A DNA stretch of 37,573 nt, from assembly GCA_937873575.1 (NCBI GenBank), contig CALMPK010000109.1, positions 1 to 37,573 on the forward strand, in the 5' to 3' direction. Source of the stretch: an uncultured Hyphomicrobiaceae bacterium (GTDB taxonomy: Bacteria > Pseudomonadota > Alphaproteobacteria > Rhizobiales > Hyphomicrobiaceae). Numbering within the stretch: the stretch's first letter is position 1; the number at the start of each line of letters is the position of its first letter. Below the pieces are notes generated by a model that searched no databases, was not told the DNA's origin, and was given only the letters and a program-made list of their open reading frames with translations. Of the stretch, positions 32,668 to 37,573 are shown in pieces. A program made the position numbers and the translations under genes.

Positions 32668-32975
32668 GCTGTCCAAAAGTCCTCTTGGAACCGCGCCGTG
32701 CCCGCAGAGCGCGGCCCCACCGTAGAAACGATGTACGCCCCGGTCAACGCGCGGGAACCACGTTCGGATTTCCCGCGGAACTCGGGCACCTGCGCTTGCC
32801 GGGATCGTCCGGGCGGGCAGGCTGGCCGCCGCGCGCGGAGATCACTATAAGCCAGTGCCGACGAGCCGATGGCCCGAGCACACCCAAAGCAACCGCGTTA
32901 CTCCACCATTGGCGACAATGGGGCGGCAGCAAGGCGGCGCGGCGGGCGGAGCGGCGAACGACACGCGGAGCGGAT
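32668..32975. promoter_or_regulatory. Divergent region between M48 protease and aminotransferase
   Basis: A 308-base gap with no supported gene. It should contain both promoters. I saw no strong repeat. Confidence 0.4.
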
Positions 32976-34193
32976 ATGACGACCAGCGGCAAGGGCCGGG
33001 GCGACGGCGGCGCAGCTTACGCGGCGATTGCGCGTGCGGCGTCGCATCGCAGCGCCATCGATAGCTTCATCGTCATGGATGTGATGAGGCAGGCAGCGGC
33101 GCGGGAGGCGGCGGGCGCGCGGGTGATCCACATGGAGGTCGGCCAGCCGGCGACGGCCGCGCCCAGCTCGGCGCGGGAGGCGGCGAAGCGGGCGATCGAT
33201 GCGGGGCCGCTTGGCTATACACTGGCGCTCGGCACGGCCTCTTTGCGCGAGCGGATCGCAGCCCACTATCACGAAACCTACGGCGTCGCGGTGGCGCCGG
33301 AGCGTGTCGTCGTCACGACCGGATCGTCGGCCGGCTTCGTGCTGGCGTTCCTGGCGCTGTTCGACGCCGGAGCCCGTGTCGGTCTGCCGGAGCCCGGTTA
33401 TCCCTGCTACCGGCATATCCTCTCAGCGCTCGGCCAGCGTCCGGTCAGTATCGAGACCGGTCCCGAGACGCGGTGGATGCCGACCGTCGGAGCGATCGAA
33501 GCGCTGGCTTCGTCGGCGGACGGCCTCGACGGCCTGTTGATCGCGAGCCCGGCGAACCCCACCGGCACGATGCTGGAGCCCGAGCGCCTCGCGGCCATCG
33601 CCCGCACCTGCGAGGCCCGCGGCGTCTGGTTCATCTCGGACGAGATCTATCACGGGCTCACCTATGCCGGTCCGGCCGAGACGGCGTTGCGTTACAGCGA
33701 CGAAGCGGTCGTCATCAACAGCTTCTCGAAGTACTTCTCGATGACCGGCTGGCGCGTTGGATGGATGATCGTGCCGGAGCGGCTCGTCCGGCCGGTCGAG
33801 CGTCTGGCACAGAACCTGTACATCGCGCCGCCGACGATCTCGCAGGTGGCCGCCCTGGCAGCGTTCGACGCGAAGGACGAGCTGGAGAGGAACGTGGCCG
33901 TCTATGCCGAAAACCGCGCTCTCCTGCTCGATGCGCTGCCGCGGATCGGGTTCGATCGCATCGTGCCGACGGATGGTGCTTTCTACCTCTACGCGGACGT
34001 CTCGCGCTGGACCGACGACAGCCTCGCATTCGCCGGCGAAATGCTCGATGCCATCGCCGTCGCGGTGACGCCCGGCATCGACTTCGACCCGGTGCGGGGT
34101 CGCCGTTTCATCCGCTTCTCCTATGCAGGCTCGACCGCCGACACGAGGGAGGCAATAGAACGCCTCGCGGTCTGGGCGCGGCTCAAGGGGTAA
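32976..34193 (+). CDS. PLP-dependent class I/II aminotransferase
   Basis: A 405-residue fold-type I aminotransferase. The PLP lysine is K252 in INSFSKYFSMTGWRVGW, the cofactor-ring Asp is D222 in ISDEIYHGL, and the Asn is N194 in ASPANPTG. The substrate-binding Arg region near the end reads RRFIRFSYAG. An N-terminal stretch of about 30 residues precedes the conserved IHMEVGQPAT. The frame is open to 32685, but the ATG at 32976 has GGAG eight bases upstream. It resembles aspartate/alanine-type aminotransferases; the exact amino acid is not decidable. It is divergent from the M48 protease. Confidence 0.95.
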   Translation: MTTSGKGRGDGGAAYAAIARAASHRSAIDSFIVMDVMRQAAAREAAGARVIHMEVGQPATAAPSSAREAAKRAIDAGPLGYTLALGTASLRERIAAHYHETYGVAVAPERVVVTTGSSAGFVLAFLALFDAGARVGLPEPGYPCYRHILSALGQRPVSIETGPETRWMPTVGAIEALASSADGLDGLLIASPANPTGTMLEPERLAAIARTCEARGVWFISDEIYHGLTYAGPAETALRYSDEAVVINSFSKYFSMTGWRVGWMIVPERLVRPVERLAQNLYIAPPTISQVAALAAFDAKDELERNVAVYAENRALLLDALPRIGFDRIVPTDGAFYLYADVSRWTDDSLAFAGEMLDAIAVAVTPGIDFDPVRGRRFIRFSYAGSTADTREAIERLAVWARLKG

Positions 34194-34274
34194 GGTCGCC
34201 GGCGGTATTCGCGACTCGTGCAGAACGCCGATCACATCGCCCGGTTCACCTGTCGTCGAGGCAGCCCGGTATCA

Positions 34275-34517
34275 TCATGGCTCTGTGGTCGCCGCGCGGG
34301 CTCGTTCGCGATAGTAGCCCAGCACGTAGAGGCGCACCGCGGTCGAGAGGCCGGCATCGCCCGTCCGAGCGATATCGATCTCGGCGACGAGGGCCGCGAG
34401 GCTGATGGCGCGCACCTTGGCAATCTCGGCGAGTGCGTCCCAGAACTCCGGTTCGAGCGAGATAGAGGTGCGGTGGCCGCGGATCGAGAACGAGTGTTTG
34501 GCGGGGCGTCGCATCAT
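34275..34517 (-). CDS. Ribbon-helix-helix domain protein
   Basis: An 80-residue protein with the RHH_4 pattern: RGHRTSISLEPEFWDALAEI, the beta-strand and first helix, then AISLAALVAEIDIARTGDAG. A basic strand (KHSFSIRGHRTSI) suits DNA binding, though many RHH_4 members are of unknown function. Starts at 34523 (GTG), 34517 and 34514 are possible; 34517 is chosen. It follows the DUF4169 gene on the same strand after 75 bp, a pairing common in Hyphomicrobiales. Confidence 0.82.
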   Translation of the reverse strand: MMRRPAKHSFSIRGHRTSISLEPEFWDALAEIAKVRAISLAALVAEIDIARTGDAGLSTAVRLYVLGYYRERARAATTEP

Positions 34518-34592
34518 CCGCACGCGCGTTGTTGGCGGTCCAGGCTGTGGCTCATGTCCGCTCGCGAGAAGATGGGTTGAACGGGCGTCATG

Positions 34593-34823
34593 TCACGACG
34601 CGGCGTTGTCGTCGTCTGGCGCGGGCCCCGTGCGCGTCGCCACGCCGTCGTCTCGGCGGTGCGCGGCGAGATCGCGGGCCGGTCGCTCCGTCTCCGCCGT
34701 CAGGACCACCCGCTCGGCCTTCGTGCGGCCGAAGCGAATGCGGTTCTCCGCGGCCTGACGCTCTTTGTCGGCTCGCGCTTTCTCTTTGCGCGCCCGGCGC
34801 AGGTTCACGATCTCAGCACTCAA
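34593..34823 (-). CDS. DUF4169 family protein (TTG start)
   Basis: A 76-residue basic protein. The N-terminus (SAEIVNLRRARKEKARADKE, then RQAAENRIRFGRTKAE) is the DUF4169 signature. The start is TTG at 34823, supported by a GGAG eight bases upstream and by agreement with the family's first residues; no ATG or GTG fits. The C-terminal part (residues 47-76) is acidic and probably disordered. It heads a likely two-gene unit with the RHH protein. No function is known. Confidence 0.8.
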   Translation of the reverse strand: MSAEIVNLRRARKEKARADKERQAAENRIRFGRTKAERVVLTAETERPARDLAAHRRDDGVATRTGPAPDDDNAAS

Positions 34824-34910
34824 ATCGTTGCTCCGCGTCTGCTTCGCTGCACGTCAAGAGTGAAAAAACAGTCATCGCTGGATTAAGCCATCTCGGCGAA
34901 TCGAAGGCAC

Positions 34911-34922
34911 GATGCTAGCATC
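34911..34922. repeat. 12-base perfect palindrome
   Basis: GATGCTAGCATC lies in the 277-base divergent region between DUF4169 and the cysteine-rich gene. It may be a protein-binding dyad. Nothing else supports a role. Confidence 0.25.
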
Positions 34923-35100
34923 ATAACAACTCGTCTTTTTGTCGCCGCTCGCAACCGCGAATTGCCGAACTGACGCGGGTCTGATTGTTCGCACGTGCAG
35001 CGTCGAATTTGTACCGTCAAGGTGCGCACGGAACGGTCTCGTTAATCCTCTTCCCCTAGGGTTGAGAACATACGTGCGAACTTCTCGGATGGAGACCGCC

Positions 35101-35397
35101 ATGCCCCGTCACATCGGATCGACGATACGCCTGCCGCGCCACGCGTCGGCCGCCGCTCTCGCCCTCGTGCTTGGCGCCTTCGGCATTGCCGAGGCCGGCG
35201 CCGTTTCGCTGGCCGTGCAGCGCGCCTGCATGAGCGACTACTTCGCCCATTGCAGCAAGTACGCACCGGGCAGCCCCGAGGTGAGAAGCTGCATGTCGCG
35301 TGTCGGCCCGCGGCTCTCCGGCCGCTGCGTCAACGCCCTTCTCGCGGCGGGCGAGGTTTCGAAGGCCGAGGGTTCGCGCCGCTCCGCGAGCCGCTGA
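35101..35397 (+). CDS. Small secreted cysteine-rich protein
   Basis: A 98-residue protein with a signal peptide (hydrophobic core AAALALVLGAFGIAEAG, cleavage near residue 32). The mature part has four cysteines (C43, C51, C64, C76) in a pattern ACMSDYFAHCSKYAPGSPEV and RSCMSRVGPRLSGRCVNALL that resembles bacterial cysteine-rich-repeat proteins of unknown function. The ATG at 35101 has GGAG six bases upstream; an earlier in-frame ATG at 35089 does not. Its last 68 bases overlap the 3' end of the convergent isochorismatase-family gene. Confidence 0.8.
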   Translation: MPRHIGSTIRLPRHASAAALALVLGAFGIAEAGAVSLAVQRACMSDYFAHCSKYAPGSPEVRSCMSRVGPRLSGRCVNALLAAGEVSKAEGSRRSASR

Positions 35398-36079
35398 CGG
35401 ATTTTCGCGCCGCTGTTCTCGCCTTGGTGCCGGCGGCGCGCTCGATGTCGGCGAGGTCGCAGATCCAGCCGAACAGGTGGCCTTCGCCCGCAATGAGCCA
35501 GAGGGCGGCATCGTGGAGCTCGGGCTCCGACGCCGCACAGCAGTCCGCCACGGTCACACACCAATAGCCACGGTCGACCGCATCCCGCAGCGTGGAATGC
35601 ACGCAGCATTGCGTCGTCACGCCCGCGATCAGCAGGTGATCGATGCCTGACGCACGCAGGACGTTGTCGAGCGGGCTCGCATAGAAAGCGCTGAAACCCG
35701 CCTTGTCGACGACCGTCTCGCCCGGCTCTGGTTTCATTTCGTCGATGAAATCGTGGCTCGGCTCGCCGCGGATCAGCGAGCGCCCGAGGTCTCCCTCGTA
35801 GCCGACATAATCGAGCGAGGCGCGGTAGGGCGTGCCGTCTGAGGGGTCTGGCGCATAGCCCTCGCGCGTATGGATCCCGCGCCCGCCCAACCGCCGCGCC
35901 AGCGCCGCGAGGGCAGCGACACGCGGCACGATCTCGCGCATCGGGCTCGGCTCGCCATCCTCTTCCGGGGCGAAAAACTCGCGCTGCATATCGATGACGA
36001 GCAGCGCCGTGGTCTCGGGCGCGAATGCGAACAGCCGGTCATCGCGGCAGGCGATCTTCAACGACGCGGCCTTCGGCAC
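35330..36079 (-). CDS. Isochorismatase-family cysteine hydrolase (GTG start)
   Basis: A 249-residue cytoplasmic hydrolase with an intact catalytic triad: D30 (VIDMQREFF), K126 (VVDKAGFSAF) and C159 (VTTQCCVHSTLRDA). Relatives hydrolyse amides such as nicotinamide, ureas or N-carbamoyl compounds; the specificity here is open. The start is GTG at 36079 with a GAGGA about ten bases upstream. The C-terminus beyond ADIERAAGT is a basic, repetitive tail (about residues 216-249) encoded largely in the overlap with the cysteine-rich gene; it may be a recent extension caused by loss of an earlier stop. Confidence 0.9.
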   Translation of the reverse strand: MPKAASLKIACRDDRLFAFAPETTALLVIDMQREFFAPEEDGEPSPMREIVPRVAALAALARRLGGRGIHTREGYAPDPSDGTPYRASLDYVGYEGDLGRSLIRGEPSHDFIDEMKPEPGETVVDKAGFSAFYASPLDNVLRASGIDHLLIAGVTTQCCVHSTLRDAVDRGYWCVTVADCCAASEPELHDAALWLIAGEGHLFGWICDLADIERAAGTKARTAARKSVSGSRSGANPRPSKPRPPREGR

Positions 36080-36140
36080 GGTGGATCGTCCTCAGCTATC
36101 ACTCGATCCGACCACAGGCAAATGCGTCGGCGACGATCGA

Positions 36141-37573
36141 TCAAAAACTGATGCCGAGCGCTTCCGAAATGAAGCTGCCGGCGCTCTTTTCCTTCTTCGC
36201 CGCGCGGCCGGGTGGCCCGCTCGCCACCGTCGCCGGATTGAAGCGGGGCTTCGGCGGGGCGAGGTGATTGCGTCCCTTGTTGATCTTGCTCCACTCGCCG
36301 TCGAGCGCCTGTGTCACGCGCTTCTCGTGGCCGTAGATGTCGCTGAACGTGTTCACCTTGCCGGCGTCGTCCACCCACGCGGTGAAGTACGCGAGGTGCA
36401 CGGGAATGCGCTTTTCCATGTCGATCTCGTTGTCGAGCGGGCCCGACTTGACGAGTTTGTCGATGGCGGGACGCGAGAGACCCTTGTCGTACCCTAGTAC
36501 GATCTCGGCGAGGTCCATGGGGTTGCGCACGCGCAGGCAACCGTGGCTGAGCGTCCGCCGCTTGGCGTTGAACATCCACTTGTCCGGCGTGTCGTGCATG
36601 AAGATCGTGTGCTGGCTCGGGAACGAGAACTTGACGTAGCCGACCGCGCTCTTGGGGCCGGGGTCTTGCCAGACGAGGTAGTTGCGAATGTCGTCCTTCG
36701 ACCAGTCGATGGTCCGCCAGTCCCGCTTCTCGCCGCTCTTGGTCGTGATCTCGAGGCCGTGCTGGCGCATCAGCCCGCCACCCTTGAGCAGGCTCGGCCA
36801 CAGTTCGTGCACCATGATGCTATCCGGCACGCGCCAGCGCGGGCGCAGCACCACGGATTTCAACGGGCGGGTGAACACGGACGACTGCTTGTCTAGCTCG
36901 CCGACGACGATGCGCTCGGTGTGGATCACCTTGCCGTCCTTGACGACGCGCTGCACGAACTCCGGCAGGTTGTTGAATATGTGCAGCTCGCCGAGGTCGT
37001 CCCACATCCAGCGCCACATCTCCATGTTGGCGCGGAGCTGCTTGGCCTTGGCGCTGAGCTTGCCGCCGCCCTTCCCGTCGCCGCTGGCGGCGAGGAAAGC
37101 CTGACGCAGGCGCTCGAACTGGGGATGGGGCGGGTTCAGTCCGGCGGCGGCCGCGGTGATGTCTTCGGCTGTCGCCAGACGCTCGATCACCGTGTCGGGG
37201 TCGAGGAGCTGGGGCTTGCGGTCGAGGTTGGAGTTGAGCTGCTCGGCCGGCTGGGGAATGCGTCCGCCACGGGCGTGGCGCGCATAGGTCAGGGTGGCGA
37301 GCGAAAGCTGGTAGTCGGTCGTGGCAAACGCTTCCGGTCCGGCCAGGCCATCGAGAGCCGGCAGGGTGAATGCCTTGGGGTCGAGGCCATAGGCCGCCGC
37401 ATTGGCGATTTCTGCGGCGAGTGCCCGGCCACGATCGCTCGCGCCGGCCGGTGTGACCCAGAGGGGGGCAGCGTCGCGGGCACGGTAGAACTCCGCAAGC
37501 GCGGCGCCGTCCGCGCTTTCGGCCTCCTCTCCACCTGGGGGGGCGCGGTCCATGAGGGCGCGCAGGGCGCCGA
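36141..37573 (-). CDS. L,D-transpeptidase (YcbB/LdtD-like), 5' end cut by window
   Basis: A periplasmic peptidoglycan cross-linking enzyme that makes meso-DAP to meso-DAP bonds. The frame is open through the right edge, so the N-terminus and signal peptide are missing; an internal ATG at 37553 is probably not the start. About 477 residues are visible. The N-terminal part (FYRARDAAPLWV, AAAYGLDPKAF) matches the scaffold domain of LdtD. The YkuD domain carries VRPRW-type and GYVKFSFPSQHTIFMHDTPD segments and the catalytic motif TLSHGCLRVRNPMDLA with the active-site Cys. The C-terminal tail is basic and low in complexity (GPPGRAAKKEKSAGSF). Confidence 0.95.
   Translation of the reverse strand, partial: GALRALMDRAPPGGEEAESADGAALAEFYRARDAAPLWVTPAGASDRGRALAAEIANAAAYGLDPKAFTLPALDGLAGPEAFATTDYQLSLATLTYARHARGGRIPQPAEQLNSNLDRKPQLLDPDTVIERLATAEDITAAAAGLNPPHPQFERLRQAFLAASGDGKGGGKLSAKAKQLRANMEMWRWMWDDLGELHIFNNLPEFVQRVVKDGKVIHTERIVVGELDKQSSVFTRPLKSVVLRPRWRVPDSIMVHELWPSLLKGGGLMRQHGLEITTKSGEKRDWRTIDWSKDDIRNYLVWQDPGPKSAVGYVKFSFPSQHTIFMHDTPDKWMFNAKRRTLSHGCLRVRNPMDLAEIVLGYDKGLSRPAIDKLVKSGPLDNEIDMEKRIPVHLAYFTAWVDDAGKVNTFSDIYGHEKRVTQALDGEWSKINKGRNHLAPPKPRFNPATVASGPPGRAAKKEKSAGSFISEALGISF

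Noticed and set aside
30982-32850. 622-codon plus-strand frame
   Set aside because: Antisense to the M48 protease, which has signal peptide, HETGH and TPR repeats.
35026-35066. Possible EcfG (general stress) promoter at GGAAC near 35030
   Set aside because: The -35-like GGAAC is present but no GTT-type -10 occurs at 16-17 bases spacing.

Overview
The window is a 37.6 kb piece of a high-GC (roughly two thirds G+C by eye) alphaproteobacterial chromosome. The best guess is the order Hyphomicrobiales (Rhizobiales). This rests on the M48 protease / ScsC-like DsbA / aroQ / accB / accC / aat run, the small DUF4169, DUF2852 and DUF4212 proteins, the extensin-like lipoprotein and the FAD monooxygenase / CHCC zinc finger / hydrolase block. 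I cannot name a genus. I saw no transposase, integrase, phage gene, CRISPR array, rRNA or tRNA. Apart from one lower-GC gap at 16.7-17.1 kb, the region reads as native chromosome.

Layout. 1-6.4 kb: a carboxylate-uptake module. It holds a small DUF4212 subunit and its sodium:solute symporter (cut by the left edge). Divergent from them is a LuxR-type response regulator, which runs tail-to-tail with a 1175-residue hybrid histidine kinase that itself carries a symporter-like membrane domain. This is the gene set of the CrbSR (MxtR/ErdR) acetate-responsive system. 6.8-9.7 kb: mscL and a large YfhO-type membrane protein. 9.8-13.6 kb: a RibD-C-type reductase coupled to a cytochrome b561, convergent with an overlapping three-gene unit (PTPS-like protein, GT4 glycosyltransferase, SAM methyltransferase). 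The PTPS-like protein lacks most catalytic residues of its family. I consider this cluster the best candidate for an undescribed small-molecule pathway. 13.9-16.5 kb: a flavin monooxygenase with an altered FAD motif, a CHCC zinc-finger protein and an alpha/beta hydrolase. 16.5-17.25 kb: a lower-GC, repeat-rich gap with DnaA-box-like sites.

17.3-26.1 kb: an extensin-like lipoprotein, a TetR regulator, guaA, an OafA-type acyltransferase with an SGNH domain, a periplasmic Tll0287-like haem protein, small membrane proteins (DUF2852, a two-TM protein, DUF2270), and a gap that may encode a minus-strand small RNA. 26.3-32.7 kb: the conserved housekeeping run on the minus strand (aat, accC, accB, aroQ, dsbA-like, M48 protease), linking fatty-acid initiation, shikimate synthesis and envelope protein quality control. 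33.0-37.6 kb: a class I aminotransferase, RHH and DUF4169 proteins, a cysteine-rich secreted protein whose 3' end overlaps an isochorismatase-family hydrolase, and an L,D-transpeptidase cut by the right edge.

All calls come from reading the sequence and protein motifs. No database search was possible. Start codons were chosen from family length, Shine-Dalgarno placement and gene overlaps.
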